Positions 43,761-52,657 of a stretch of 64,000 nucleotides of DNA are shown here, piece after piece. Numbering within the stretch: position 1 is the first letter of the stretch; each line of letters opens with the position of its first letter. Where the stretch lies: contig NZ_CP013659.2 in assembly GCF_001465795.2 (NCBI RefSeq), forward strand, positions 1-64,000. The letters run 5' to 3'. The position numbers and the translations under genes are program-made. A model generated the notes under the pieces. It was not told the origin of the DNA, did no database searches, and saw nothing but the letters and a program-made list of their open reading frames with translations. This DNA comes from Planococcus rifietoensis (GTDB lineage: Bacteria; Bacillota; Bacilli; Bacillales_A; Planococcaceae).

Positions 43761-45029
43761 ATGTCCAAACAACTTAGCCCGAAGCAAGTGGTCGATTTGA
43801 TCGAAGCGCAAGCGGATATCATCGTACCGATCGCGAACGGGGAGCCGATTCGGCTGCTCGATATTCTGGAACACCACGCCCAGGAGCTGGACGGGGTCAA
43901 GATCCACCAAATGCTCGCTTTGCGTGACCGTGCCTATATCCGCGGGGAACTCGAGCAGCTTCGCCATGTGTCATATTTCCTGAGCGGGGCGACTCGAAAA
44001 GTGTATCAGCAAGCAAAGATGGACCTGGTGCCGAATAATTTTCACGAGATGCCGCGCTTATTGCAAAAAGCGACGAAGATGTCGATGATCATGACGGTCG
44101 CTTCGCCGATGGACGAACACGGTTATTTCACATTCGGCACACAAGCCGATTATGTCGCTGAATTCGTCGGCAAAGTGCCATTCATTTTGGAAGTGAATGA
44201 ACATATGCCACGTACTTTCGGCCGCAATCAAATCCACATTAGCCAAATCGCAGGCTATGTGGAACATCACGCGCCTCTTGCAGAAGAACAAGTCGGTGAA
44301 ATCAGTGAGATGGACATCCAGATCGCCTCGTCGATCATCGGCGATATCGAAAACGGCGATACGCTTCAGATTGGCATCGGTTCTGTGCCGAACGCAGTCA
44401 TCAGCATGCTGAAAGACCATCGCCACTTGGGGATCCATACGGAAATGCTGCCGGATGGTGTTGCGGATCTGGTCAATTCCGGGGCGATCGACGGCACGCG
44501 CAAATTTACGAACCCAGGCAAAATTGTCGCGACTTTCGCCTACGGATCGAAGAAATTATATGATTTCATCGATGGCAACCCGGCAGTGGAGATGCTTCCG
44601 GTAAGTGTAGTCAACGATCCAAGAGAAATCGCCAAAGAGAAAAATATCGTCTCGATCAATGCGACGACAGAAGTCGATTTATACGGCCAATGCGCTTCTG
44701 AAACGGTTGGCGGAAAGTATTATTCATCCAGCGGCGGCCAGGTCGATTTTGCCCGTGGCGTACGCTTCGCCGAGAACGGCAAAGGCTATATCTGTATGCC
44801 ATCGACTGCCAAGAGTGGGAGCTTATCGCGCATTAAGCTGAACTTGGCGCCCCAATCAGTTGTGACGACAGGCAAAAATGACGTCGATAATATTGTCACG
44901 GAATACGGCATCGCGCGCTTGCACGGCGTGTCCCTTGCAGAGCGGGCAAAGCGCCTCATCAATATTGCCCATCCGAAGTTCCGTGAAGAGCTAATGTACG
45001 ATGCGAAAAAGAACGGCTTTCTGTTGTAA
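43761..45029 (+). CDS. Acetyl-CoA hydrolase/transferase family protein
   Basis: A 422-residue class-I type CoA-transferase of the acetyl-CoA hydrolase/4-hydroxybutyrate CoA-transferase family. It shows LRDRAYIRGELEQLRHVSYFLSGATRKVYQ, SPMDEHGYFTFG, IGIGSVPNAVISML (CoA loop), INATTEVDLYGQCASETVGG and SSGGQVDFARG. It moves CoA between short acyl groups or hydrolyses acetyl-CoA; the acyl donor is unknown. AGGAG is nine bases before ATG 43761 but only three from the earlier ATG 43755, so the later start is used. Confidence 0.9.
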   Translation: MSKQLSPKQVVDLIEAQADIIVPIANGEPIRLLDILEHHAQELDGVKIHQMLALRDRAYIRGELEQLRHVSYFLSGATRKVYQQAKMDLVPNNFHEMPRLLQKATKMSMIMTVASPMDEHGYFTFGTQADYVAEFVGKVPFILEVNEHMPRTFGRNQIHISQIAGYVEHHAPLAEEQVGEISEMDIQIASSIIGDIENGDTLQIGIGSVPNAVISMLKDHRHLGIHTEMLPDGVADLVNSGAIDGTRKFTNPGKIVATFAYGSKKLYDFIDGNPAVEMLPVSVVNDPREIAKEKNIVSINATTEVDLYGQCASETVGGKYYSSSGGQVDFARGVRFAENGKGYICMPSTAKSGSLSRIKLNLAPQSVVTTGKNDVDNIVTEYGIARLHGVSLAERAKRLINIAHPKFREELMYDAKKNGFLL

Positions 45030-45056
45030 AAGACGGCACCGATTGAGTTGAATATC

Positions 45057-45092
45057 AAAATCCCCAGCTGCAAAAGCAGCCGGGGATTTTTT
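45057..45092. terminator. Bidirectional terminator
   Basis: AAAATCCCC-A-GCTGC-AAAA-GCAGC-C-GGGGATTTT between convergent genes. Confidence 0.88.
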
Positions 45093-45867
45093 AATGGACG
45101 GTCAGTTCGACACTGCCAATGCCTTCATATTTCGCTTCGTAACGCCCTTTTTCAAGCGGCTTCGGCAAGATGAACGTGCCGGATGAGACAGTCAGGCCGC
45201 GCTTTAGCTTCAAGCCATGCGCTTCGAGTTCTGCTGCCAGCCATTTGATGGCGTTCACCGGATGGCCCAACACTTCAGACGAGCTTCCGGAAGCAATCGG
45301 TTCGCCGTCGAGGAGTAACTCGCCGCGGACTTGATCGAGTTGATCGTAGGAATGGCTCTTTGCAGGTTCGCCGACCACAATGCGGCCAGCCACTGCGCTG
45401 TCTGCGATGACTTGCCCGAGTGTGATGTTCGGGAACCACTCGGTGAATCGCGAGTCGGGAACTTCGATACCCGGGGCCACCAAGGTTTTTTCAAGAATCG
45501 TCGCTGTTGAATCGGCGGCATCGATGTCTTCCTGGATGAGGAAGATCAATTCGATTTCGATCAATGGAGAAAGCATGGATGAAAGCTCAATGGTATTGCC
45601 GGAAATGGCGGGAGCGGTCAATGCGCCGTACAGTGGTTTTTCGGAGCTGAACAATTGCTGTGTCTCAGGGCTCGTCAAACTGATTTTATAGCCTGCGAGT
45701 GGTTCGCCGTTCTGTGCTTTTTTGTCTGTCACCACCTGCTGCACCTCGTATGCGAGGCGGGAGTTGATTGATTCAGGAATCTGGTCTTTCCCGAAAGCTT
45801 GACGGTTTTCATATGCGCTGTACAGGCGTTTTGCGTATTCGTGTTTCTCTGAGTCGAATGGTCCCAT
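45091..45867 (-). CDS. 2-keto-4-pentenoate hydratase-like (FAH fold)
   Basis: A 258-residue member of the MhpD/HpcG hydratase group of the fumarylacetoacetate hydrolase superfamily: LAGYKISLTSPETQQLF, a central IEIELIFLIQEDIDA metal-binding Glu segment, and GHPVNAIKWLAAELEAHGLKLKRGLTVSSGTF. Family members hydrate 2-oxo-dienoates from aromatic ring cleavage; no other ring-cleavage genes are nearby, so the pathway is unclear. AAAGGAGAC precedes the ATG. Confidence 0.85.
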   Translation of the reverse strand: MGPFDSEKHEYAKRLYSAYENRQAFGKDQIPESINSRLAYEVQQVVTDKKAQNGEPLAGYKISLTSPETQQLFSSEKPLYGALTAPAISGNTIELSSMLSPLIEIELIFLIQEDIDAADSTATILEKTLVAPGIEVPDSRFTEWFPNITLGQVIADSAVAGRIVVGEPAKSHSYDQLDQVRGELLLDGEPIASGSSSEVLGHPVNAIKWLAAELEAHGLKLKRGLTVSSGTFILPKPLEKGRYEAKYEGIGSVELTVH

Positions 45868-45937
45868 TATTCAGTCTCCTTTCTTTGATTTCATCATATC
45901 ATTTTACGTCTGGCGCTGGCAGGCGGAGAAGGGAAAT

Positions 45938-45967
45938 TTGCTTTTCGATTGGCTTATCTTATAAGAT
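45938..45967 (+). promoter_or_regulatory. Probable promoter of rsbRD with 12-bp palindrome
   Basis: TTGCTT (45938-45943), 16 bp, TATAAG (45960-45965), the -10 lying inside the perfect palindrome ATCTTATAAGAT (45956-45967). Confidence 0.45.
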
Positions 45968-46003
45968 GATAGGGACAAGCTAGAAAAAGGAGCGGCATAC
46001 ATT

Positions 46004-46840
46004 ATGGGAGAAATTAGCAGAGAGCTACATGATTTCATTTTAGAAAATAAAAATTCCATGGTTGAAGAATGGCTGGAAACACGCGGCAATCATGCGAATA
46101 CCGTTTACTCTGCTCAAGCATCTGACGACACGGTAGAAAAGCTGAGAAAGGAATCGGTTGGCTTTATCGAGGCCGTCACGGCGATTTTTATCCATGATAA
46201 AGAAGAATCGCTTGCCTATGTTGAAGATTGGTCATCGACAATTGCCAAAGAACGCGCCCAACAATCCGTGCCTCTTTATGAAGTCATGGAGCATCTAGGG
46301 CAATTGCGTAAAATCTATTGGACTTGTGTCCGCCATTTCTTTGAAGAAGTCGATAGAGCGAATAGCCAGGACGCATTGCGCTGGAGCGAAATGCTGAATG
46401 ATATGTTCGACTTTATCATCGAAAGCTTCGCGCGCCATCATCACGAAGCCCACCAGCGTTTGCTGGCGAGCCAGCAGGAAGTGATCGACGAATTGAGCAG
46501 CCCGGTCATTCCGATTCGTAAAGGCGTGGGCATTTTGCCGTTGGTCGGCGGGATCGATACATACCGCGCCAAAGTGATTTTGGAAACGGCTCTTGAAGAA
46601 AGTGCCAAGCAGCAATTGACGACGCTCTATATCGACCTGTCAGCGGTGCCGATCGTCGATACGATGGTGGCGCATCAATTGTTCCAGCTAATGGATTCAT
46701 TGAGAATCATCGGCGTGGAATCGGTCCTATCCGGCATCCGTCCAGAAATTGCACAGACCGCCGTAACGCTCGGCATCGATTTCAAAAATATCAAAGTCTA
46801 CGCCAACCTGATGCAGGCGCTGGATGCACCCGAACATTAA
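46004..46840 (+). CDS. rsbRD: Stressosome protein RsbRD-like
   Basis: A 278-residue RsbR co-antagonist: an N-terminal all-helical non-haem-globin RsbR_N domain (about residues 1-150), then a STAS domain with PVIPIRKGVGILPLVGGIDTYRA, TLYIDLSAVPIVDTMVAHQL (phosphorylatable Thr region) and GIRPEIAQTAVTLGID. RsbR proteins form the stressosome with RsbS and RsbT, which controls sigma-B. It stands alone here, like the B. subtilis rsbRD (yqhA) orphan. Sequence resembles RsbRD more than RsbRA by my reading; exact orthology is unproven. Confidence 0.85.
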   Translation: MGEISRELHDFILENKNSMVEEWLETRGNHANTVYSAQASDDTVEKLRKESVGFIEAVTAIFIHDKEESLAYVEDWSSTIAKERAQQSVPLYEVMEHLGQLRKIYWTCVRHFFEEVDRANSQDALRWSEMLNDMFDFIIESFARHHHEAHQRLLASQQEVIDELSSPVIPIRKGVGILPLVGGIDTYRAKVILETALEESAKQQLTTLYIDLSAVPIVDTMVAHQLFQLMDSLRIIGVESVLSGIRPEIAQTAVTLGIDFKNIKVYANLMQALDAPEH

Positions 46841-46875
46841 AAAAGAGCCGTTCTCTTTGAGAGCGGCTCTTTTTG
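46840..46875. terminator. Bidirectional terminator
   Basis: AAAAAGAGCCGTTCTC-TTT-GAGAGCGGCTCTTTTT between convergent rsbRD and hemolysin-III genes. Confidence 0.92.
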
Positions 46876-46877
46876 CG

Positions 46878-47525
46878 TTATAGCACGTATAAGTAGACGG
46901 CAAGGAAGTGGCATGTGCTTCCGAGCAAGATGAAAATATGGAAAATCTCGTGGAATCCGAGGTAACGCGAAGAGAGGAAGTCCGGCTTGAGCCAATAAAT
47001 GACACCGCCGACCGTGTACAGAAGGCCGCCGGCAACGAGCAGCCATAATCCGGCAGCGGGCAGGCTGGAGGCGAGCGGGCCCACTGCGAAGATGATGATC
47101 CAGCCCATCAAAATGTAGATGGCAGTCGACAGCCATCGCGGCGAATGAAACCAAATCATCTTGAAAAGAATGCCGCTGATGCCAAGAGCGGCAACTACAG
47201 CGAAAATCGACCAGCCGAGCGTGCCTTCAAGCGCAATCAAGCAAAACGGCGCATAGGAACCGGCAATCAGCAAGAAAATCATGGAATGGTCCAGTTTACG
47301 GAAAAAGGCGATGATTCCTGGGCGGGCTTTGACGGAATGATAAACCGTTGAAGCTGTATACAACAGGATCAAACTGATGCCAAAAATGACGACCGCTGTA
47401 ATGTGTGATGCAGGCGCTTGCGTGTAGGCAGCTTTGATGGCCATCGCAAGCAATGCGGTAAAGGACAAAAGGGCTCCCGCCAAATGGGACAAAGCGTTAA
47501 AAGGCTCTCGGATAAATGCAGTCAT
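46878..47525 (-). CDS. Hemolysin III / TrhA family membrane protein
   Basis: A 215-residue seven-span protein of the hemolysin III (PAQR-like, TrhA) family. Conserved metal-site histidines are visible: NALSHLAGALLS, TASTVYHSVK, KLDHSMIFLLIAGSYAPF and GFHEIFHIFILLGSTCHFLAVY. Bacterial TrhA proteins act in membrane-fluidity homeostasis; direct haemolysis is not implied. AGGAGG precedes the ATG. Confidence 0.92.
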   Translation of the reverse strand: MTAFIREPFNALSHLAGALLSFTALLAMAIKAAYTQAPASHITAVVIFGISLILLYTASTVYHSVKARPGIIAFFRKLDHSMIFLLIAGSYAPFCLIALEGTLGWSIFAVVAALGISGILFKMIWFHSPRWLSTAIYILMGWIIIFAVGPLASSLPAAGLWLLVAGGLLYTVGGVIYWLKPDFLSSRYLGFHEIFHIFILLGSTCHFLAVYLYVL

Positions 47526-47598
47526 GGATCTGTACCTCCTGATACGTAGTTATTGAAACTACATATAATAATATACGCATTCATTTCGTCGGTCAAGT

Positions 47599-47627
47599 TT
47601 GTCGGCTTTTGCATCATAGGGTAAAAT
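47599..47627 (+). promoter_or_regulatory. Sigma-A promoter of DUF1836-yqxD genes
   Basis: TTGTCG (47599-47604), 17 bp, TAAAAT (47622-47627). Confidence 0.5.
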
Positions 47628-47654
47628 AGGGAAATAGAAGTTGAGGTGAAGCGA

Positions 47655-48236
47655 ATGAAAAGCATCGATCGGCTCATTGGCCAATTGGCTCTCGATAGCC
47701 AAATCCGCACAAGCGATATTCCGAAAATCGATTTATACGTGGATCAGGTCATCCAATTATTCGAGACAGCCTTCCACGACACGAAAAGGCAGCCAGACGA
47801 TAAAATATTGACGAAGACGATGATCAATAATTATGCCAAGGGAAAATTATTCTACCCCGTGCAGCATAAAAAGTACACACCTGACCATATTATGCTCATC
47901 AGCTTGATCTACCAGATGAAAAGTACCCTTTCAATCAATGACGTTAAAAAGGTGCTGGAGAAAGTGAACGAACAAGCACAGGCGCGGGAACTGGATCTAT
48001 CCGTGTTCTACGAAACTTATCTTGCGCTTCAAGAGGACAATCACGACGCGTTCAAAGAAGAGCTTGAGCGGCAAGCGGAGGCCGTTGCCCATACGCAAAG
48101 CGAGCAGGACGGCGAACTTGCCAAGGTGCTGTTCATTGCATCGCTGGTCCATAAAAGCAATTTGTACAGAAGGGCCGCTGAAAAACTGGCCGATGAATTG
48201 GTAAGGGAGGAAGCCGATGGCAAAAATTCTTATTGA
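47655..48236 (+). CDS. DUF1836 protein
   Basis: A 193-residue cytoplasmic protein of the DUF1836 family: a MerR-like winged helix region near residues 50-95 (ILTKTMINNYAKGKLFYPVQHKKYTPDHIMLISLIYQMKSTLSINDVKKVL) suggests DNA binding, followed by a helical C-terminus. Target unknown. GAGGTGA precedes ATG 47655; a GTG at 47646 overlaps that site. Its 3' end overlaps the next gene by 20 bases. Confidence 0.85.
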   Translation: MKSIDRLIGQLALDSQIRTSDIPKIDLYVDQVIQLFETAFHDTKRQPDDKILTKTMINNYAKGKLFYPVQHKKYTPDHIMLISLIYQMKSTLSINDVKKVLEKVNEQAQARELDLSVFYETYLALQEDNHDAFKEELERQAEAVAHTQSEQDGELAKVLFIASLVHKSNLYRRAAEKLADELVREEADGKNSY

Positions 48237-48651
48237 CGCAGACGGCTGTCCCGTGGTCGATTTGACGATTGGGCTGGCTAAGCGGTTCAATTGGCCGGTG
48301 CTGCTCATTTGCGATACGTCTCACGAAATGTACCGTGAAGGAGCGGAGACGCTGACGGTATCAAAAGGAGCGGATGCGGTCGATTTTGTGTTGGTGAACC
48401 GTGTGCAACCTGGCGATATCGTCGTTACGCAGGATTATGGGCTCGCTGCGATGGTACTCGCGAAACGCGGCGTGCCGATCGACCAGAACGGGCGGGTTTA
48501 CAATGAAGGCAATATTGAACAATTGCTCCACGGCCGCCACGTCGCCAAAAAAATCCGCCAAAGTGGAGGGCGCATGAAAGGCCCGAAAAAGCGCCAGCAA
48601 GCCGACAACGACAAGTTTCGCGATAGCTTGACGCATCTATTGGAAGATTGA
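48217..48651 (+). CDS. YaiI/YqxD family (UPF0178) PIN-like protein
   Basis: A 144-residue UPF0178 protein with the N-terminal ILIDADGCPV motif (acidic PIN-like active-site residues), VTQDYGLAAMVLAKR and the C-terminal GPKKRQQADNDKFRDSL. Fold suggests a nuclease-like domain; function not established. AGGGAGG lies inside the upstream gene. A terminator starts at the stop codon. Confidence 0.9.
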   Translation: MAKILIDADGCPVVDLTIGLAKRFNWPVLLICDTSHEMYREGAETLTVSKGADAVDFVLVNRVQPGDIVVTQDYGLAAMVLAKRGVPIDQNGRVYNEGNIEQLLHGRHVAKKIRQSGGRMKGPKKRQQADNDKFRDSLTHLLED

Positions 48652-48679
48652 AAGGCCCGCCGTGTTGCGGGCCTTTTTC
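48651..48679 (+). terminator. Terminator of DUF1836-yqxD transcript
   Basis: AAAGGCCCGC-CGTGTT-GCGGGCCTTT followed by T residues. Confidence 0.92.
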
Positions 48680-48764
48680 AATAACGCGTTCTGTACTTTG
48701 GTGCGAGTAATTTTCTGCCAATGGGGAATAGAAAGGGATATGAATCGATGGGGAGGAATATGCC

Positions 48765-49463
48765 ATGAAAAAAATAGCGGTTATCGTAACGAACCATAAA
48801 GATTTAGGGCATCGCGGAAAAAAGACAGGCTTATGGCTACGGGAATTGACGGATTTCTACCATGAAGTAAAAGATGATTTCGAAGTCGATATCATCAGCC
48901 CGAAAGCCGAAAAAGTGCCGATCGATCCGAGAAGCCTTCCGGCCGCAGCCCTCAATGGGCGGACGCGCCAATATTACCTGGACAAAAAAATCCAGCGCCA
49001 ATTGGACCGGCCGCTGACGCCAGATGAAGCGAAAGCCAATGAATATGCCGGCATTTACTTTACCGGCGGTCACGGAACGATGTGGGATTTTCCGGACAAT
49101 AAGGAATTGCAGCGGATGACGGCGGGCATTTATGAAAAAGGCGGCATCGTGGCAGCTGTCTGCCACGGGCCAAGCGGTTTATTGAACGTCCGCCTATCCG
49201 ACGGCAGCCCCTTGTTATCGGGTCATCTCGCTACCGGTTTTTCGGATCTGGAAGAAAAGCTCCTCGGGCTCTATAAAGACATTCCGTTTTCCTTGCAGCA
49301 TGAAATGAAAGAGCGGGGCGCACTTGTTCAAATCGCCCAGCTTCCGCTCGAAGCATGCGTCATCGAGTCGGGCCGCTTGATCACAGGGCAAAATCCGGCT
49401 TCAGCATCAGGCGTTGGGGAAAAGATGCGCGAGCAATTGAACGATATGGAGCGCTATTCGTAA
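48765..49463 (+). CDS. DJ-1/PfpI family (Hsp31-like) protein
   Basis: A 232-residue class-I glutamine-amidotransferase-like protein with the nucleophile elbow AVCHGPSGLL (Cys133), YAGIYFTGGHGTMWDFPDN upstream, and LITGQNPASASGVGE at the C-terminus, as in Hsp31/YajL-type deglycases and chaperones. Likely stress-related protein or metabolite repair; substrate untested. GGAGG lies upstream of ATG 48765. Confidence 0.9.
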   Translation: MKKIAVIVTNHKDLGHRGKKTGLWLRELTDFYHEVKDDFEVDIISPKAEKVPIDPRSLPAAALNGRTRQYYLDKKIQRQLDRPLTPDEAKANEYAGIYFTGGHGTMWDFPDNKELQRMTAGIYEKGGIVAAVCHGPSGLLNVRLSDGSPLLSGHLATGFSDLEEKLLGLYKDIPFSLQHEMKERGALVQIAQLPLEACVIESGRLITGQNPASASGVGEKMREQLNDMERYS

Positions 49464-49514
49464 CGAGCGAGCATCAAGGGGCTAAGGCGATCTTGAGTAA
49501 AAAAAATCGGGGTG

Positions 49515-49539
49515 GCTTAAAAATCGGCATTCAGGGTAT
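49515..49539 (+). promoter_or_regulatory. Sigma-B type promoter of the 93-aa gene
   Basis: GCTTAA (49515-49520), 13 bp, GGGTAT (49534-49539): 11 of 12 positions match the sigma-B consensus at ideal spacing, 46 bases before the start codon. Confidence 0.62.
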
Positions 49540-49585
49540 ATAGAAGAGAAGTGACAGAAAGACGCAATATTTTGGAGGGATTCTG

Positions 49586-49867
49586 ATGAAGAGATCAACG
49601 ATGAATACAGTAGTAGGCAGCGCACTTGCAGCAGCTGCAGGGGTTTTCGTCTACAAAGCCTATCAAGAGAAAAACACGGTGCGTGTAGAAGAAGACCACG
49701 ACATGCGCAACAGCCGAGCGATCGATGAGCGCGAAAGTGTCTACGCCATCGAAGATTCAAGTGAACAGGGACTCTCGCAATTGGATTCAGCTTACCGTGA
49801 AGAATGGCAAGCGAATGCTTTTCCGCAAACCCAGAAAGAATTGCGTGAACTGGAAGAAGACAAATAA
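49586..49867 (+). CDS. Small membrane-anchored protein, unknown, probably stress-induced
   Basis: A 93-residue protein with one N-terminal hydrophobic segment (TVVGSALAAAAGVFVYKAY, residues 8-26) and a long charged tail rich in Glu, Asp and Arg. It has a small GSALAAAAG glycine/alanine core like YtxH-type stress proteins, but I cannot assign it. TTTTGGAGGG precedes the ATG. The sigma-B type promoter upstream is the best clue to its role. Confidence 0.75.
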   Translation: MKRSTMNTVVGSALAAAAGVFVYKAYQEKNTVRVEEDHDMRNSRAIDERESVYAIEDSSEQGLSQLDSAYREEWQANAFPQTQKELRELEEDK

Positions 49868-49879
49868 ATCAAACGAGCG

Positions 49880-49914
49880 AGCGAAGGCAGAAAAACATCT
49901 GCCTTCGCTTTTTC
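49880..49914 (+). terminator. Terminator of 93-aa gene
   Basis: GCGAAGGCAGA-AAAACA-TCTGCCTTCGC with T5. Confidence 0.9.
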
Positions 49915-49963
49915 TTCGTGTATGATTTAAGTGTGGAACTAAATTTGAAAGGAGTGTCAGCAA

Positions 49964-51049
49964 GTGTGGATCCGAAAGCCATTTTTTGAATACACAGCAG
50001 GAATATTATTACTCGCCCTTACATTATACGTACTCAGCAAGTTGGACTATATTTGGGAACCGATTCGCATCATCATCACGACGTTATTTGCGCCGATCGT
50101 CATCGCCGGAATTCTATACTATCTGCTCCGGCCGTTGGTCCGTGTGCTCGCCCGCCGCATGCCGAAGATCGCCGGCATCGGAATTGTTTTCACGGTAATC
50201 GCGCTGGCGTTTGCAAGCCTCGTCTATTTCTTCGGGCCGACTTTGATCGAACAAGGGGAAAGCCTGGTGGATTTGGCGCCCGAGAAGATGGAGGAAATGA
50301 GTTCGGAATCGAACAATCTCTTGAAAGGATTTGAATTCGGCGGAATTTCCGGACAGGAAATCAGCGACCGCATCTACGGCTATGCCGAAAGCCTCTCGAG
50401 TAATCTATTCGAAAACGTGCTCGATATTCTCGGTATGCTCGTCAATGCGGCGATTGTCTTGATTGTCGTGCCGTTTATCCTGTTCTTCCTATTGAAAGAC
50501 GATGAGAAATTCATTCCGTATTCTGTGAAGCGGCTCCCGGAAGACCACAAGCCGGAAGGAAAGAAGCTTTTGAAAGATCTGGATGAAACTTTATCCACTT
50601 TCGTGATTGGCCAGGCAACAGTCGCGGCGGTAATCGGCGTCTTGATGTACATCGGCTATTTAATCATCGGCCTTGAATACGCGTTGACGCTTGCCGTGTT
50701 CGCGATGTTCTTGGTAGTCGTTCCATTTCTCGGGCCGATCATCGGGATCATCCCCGCGATTTTCGTTGCCCTGTTGAACGACGGGTTGTTCATGGCATTC
50801 AAAGTCGTTCTTGTGCTATTGGTGGTCCAGCAGCTCGAAGGCAATCTGGTCACGCCGAACGTCATGGGCAACCGGCTTCATGTCCATCCCTTGACGATTA
50901 TTTTATTGCTGATGGTGGCAGGTTCCTTGTATGGATTTATCGGGATTTTGATTGCGATTCCGACCTATGCCGTTTTGAAGACGCTGACGCACAATTTCCG
51001 GTTATTTTACCGGCTTCATAAAAAACGCGCAGTCAGCCATGAAGGATAG
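49964..51049 (+). CDS. AI-2E family transporter
   Basis: A 361-residue membrane protein of the AI-2E exporter (PerM/YdbI/YueF) family with about eight spans. Hydrophobic pairs at the N-terminus surround a soluble region (VDLAPEKMEEMSSESNNLL...), then VVPFILFFLLKDDEKF, the family-typical FLGPIIGIIPAIFVAL and QQLEGNLVTPNVMGNRLHVHPLTIILLLMVAGSLYG. Members export small molecules or ions; substrate unknown. Start is GTG 49964, with AAAGGAGTG upstream. Confidence 0.9.
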   Translation: MWIRKPFFEYTAGILLLALTLYVLSKLDYIWEPIRIIITTLFAPIVIAGILYYLLRPLVRVLARRMPKIAGIGIVFTVIALAFASLVYFFGPTLIEQGESLVDLAPEKMEEMSSESNNLLKGFEFGGISGQEISDRIYGYAESLSSNLFENVLDILGMLVNAAIVLIVVPFILFFLLKDDEKFIPYSVKRLPEDHKPEGKKLLKDLDETLSTFVIGQATVAAVIGVLMYIGYLIIGLEYALTLAVFAMFLVVVPFLGPIIGIIPAIFVALLNDGLFMAFKVVLVLLVVQQLEGNLVTPNVMGNRLHVHPLTIILLLMVAGSLYGFIGILIAIPTYAVLKTLTHNFRLFYRLHKKRAVSHEG

Positions 51050-51174
51050 TCATTTAGGCGCAAGCATCCATCCTACTTCCTAGTAAATTTCATTCGAAAG
51101 GTTCTGAATTTGCAAATATTGTGATATATTAGTCAGTAGAATGACCAATACAGAACAGAGGGGGATGTTTATTA

Positions 51175-51957
51175 ATGAAGAAATGGACCTTATTAGCATT
51201 ATTGCTAGCAGTTCTTACAGTGCTTGCCGCATGCGGCGGTTCGGAAGAAGAATCCGGCAGCGGTGAATCTGGCGGAGGCGAAGGGGAAGCATACCGCGTC
51301 GGCATCGATACCACTTATCCACCGTTTGAGTTTGAAGAAGACGGCGAATACACAGGAATCGATATCGATTTGATCAATGCGATTGCTGAAAACCAAGGCT
51401 TTGAAATCGAATTTAACCCGATGGATTTCGGGGGCATCATCCCGGCCCTTCAGGCTGGACAATTGGATGTAGCGATTGCGGGCATGAGTATTACGGATGA
51501 GCGCAAGGAAATCGTGGATTTCTCTGATCCGTACTTTGATGCCGGCCTTTCATTGGTTGTAGCAGAAGACAATAACGACATTACAGCACTCGAAGATTTA
51601 GAAGGCAAAACGGTTGCGGTGAAGAGTGGAACGACTGGCGCTCAATTCGCGCGCGACAACGAAGCCGAATACGGCTATGAAATTTCCCAGTTCGAAGACA
51701 GCCCATCGATGTTCCAGGAAGTATCAAACGGCAATGCCGATGTACTTCTTGAAGATTACCCTGTCATCGCTTATGCCATCGCAGAAAGCGAATTGGCTTT
51801 GAAAACTGTCGGCGAACGCTTGACGGGCGACCAATACGGCATCGCTGTGTTGAAAGGCGAGAATGCGGAATTGCTTGAACAAATCAATGCAGGCCTGCAG
51901 GAATTGCGCGACAGCGGCGAATACGACGAAATCTTAAACAAATACATCGCAGAATAA
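51175..51957 (+). CDS. Amino-acid ABC transporter, substrate-binding lipoprotein
   Basis: A 260-residue family-3 solute-binding protein with a lipoprotein signal (ALLLAVLTVLAACGG; lipobox LAAC). A mature domain follows: YRVGIDTTYPPFEFEEDGEYTGIDIDLINAIAE, a classic polar-amino-acid site, with AGMSITDERKEIVDFSDPYF and KSGTTGAQFA. The very low-complexity GSEEESGSGESGGGEGE linker after the Cys is typical. Glutamine or another polar amino acid is likely. First of three ABC genes; AGAGGGGGA precedes the ATG. Confidence 0.93.
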   Translation: MKKWTLLALLLAVLTVLAACGGSEEESGSGESGGGEGEAYRVGIDTTYPPFEFEEDGEYTGIDIDLINAIAENQGFEIEFNPMDFGGIIPALQAGQLDVAIAGMSITDERKEIVDFSDPYFDAGLSLVVAEDNNDITALEDLEGKTVAVKSGTTGAQFARDNEAEYGYEISQFEDSPSMFQEVSNGNADVLLEDYPVIAYAIAESELALKTVGERLTGDQYGIAVLKGENAELLEQINAGLQELRDSGEYDEILNKYIAE

Positions 51958-51962
51958 AATCA

Positions 51963-51994
51963 TGTAGCGCGCATTCGCGCGCTGCATTTTTTTA
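51963..51994 (+). terminator. Intercistronic hairpin/partial terminator
   Basis: GTAGCGCGC-ATTC-GCGCGCTGC, then ATTTTTTT, between binding protein and permease genes. It likely lowers downstream expression so that binding protein exceeds membrane components. Confidence 0.75.
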
Positions 51995-52012
51995 TGCAAG
52001 GGGGAACTAAGG

Positions 52013-52657
52013 GTGCAGACAATTATCAATGCTTTTCCATACTTAATGGAAGGCTTGCAAGTTACGTTATATATTTTCGGCATTGCCATCGTCCTCGGCT
52101 TCTTGATCGGGCTGGTTGTCGCTTTAATGCGCTTGGCACCGTTCAAAATCTTGAACTGGATCGCCAAAATCTTCGTCGATGCAATCCGGGGGACGCCGTT
52201 CATCGTCCAATTGTTCTTCATTTACTTCGGCTTGAACTCGCTTGGATTCTTTTCGCTCGATAACACGACAGCTGGGATTGTGACAGTTGCGATCAACGCC
52301 GGTGCTTACTTCTCGGAAATCATCCGGGCAGGGATTCAGTCGATCGATAAAGGGCAAACAGAAGCGGCGCGGTCGCTCGGGCTCAACTCAACACAGACCA
52401 TGCGCCACATCATTTTGCCTCAGGCATTCCGCCGCATGCTCCCGACGATTACCAACCAGGCGATCATTTCCTTGAAGGATACTTCGCTCTTATCGGTTAT
52501 CGGTGTAGCGGATTTAACACAGGAAGGGCGCATCCAGGCCAGTGCCACATTCGATGCGTTTAACGTCTATTTGATCCTCGGCATCATTTACTTTATCGTC
52601 ATTTACTTGCTCTCGATGCTCGCGAGCTTTGTGGAAAGGAAGTTTGTATTGCGATGA
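52013..52657 (+). CDS. Amino-acid ABC transporter permease
   Basis: A 214-residue HisM/GlnP-type permease with about five spans and the EAA loop ([28 protein letters not shown]) that contacts the ATPase. The N-terminal [30 protein letters not shown] segment is typical. GTG 52013 has GGGGGA upstream. The stop overlaps the ATPase start (ATGA). Confidence 0.94.
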   Translation: MQTIINAFPYLMEGLQVTLYIFGIAIVLGFLIGLVVALMRLAPFKILNWIAKIFVDAIRGTPFIVQLFFIYFGLNSLGFFSLDNTTAGIVTVAINAGAYFSEIIRAGIQSIDKGQTEAARSLGLNSTQTMRHIILPQAFRRMLPTITNQAIISLKDTSLLSVIGVADLTQEGRIQASATFDAFNVYLILGIIYFIVIYLLSMLASFVERKFVLR

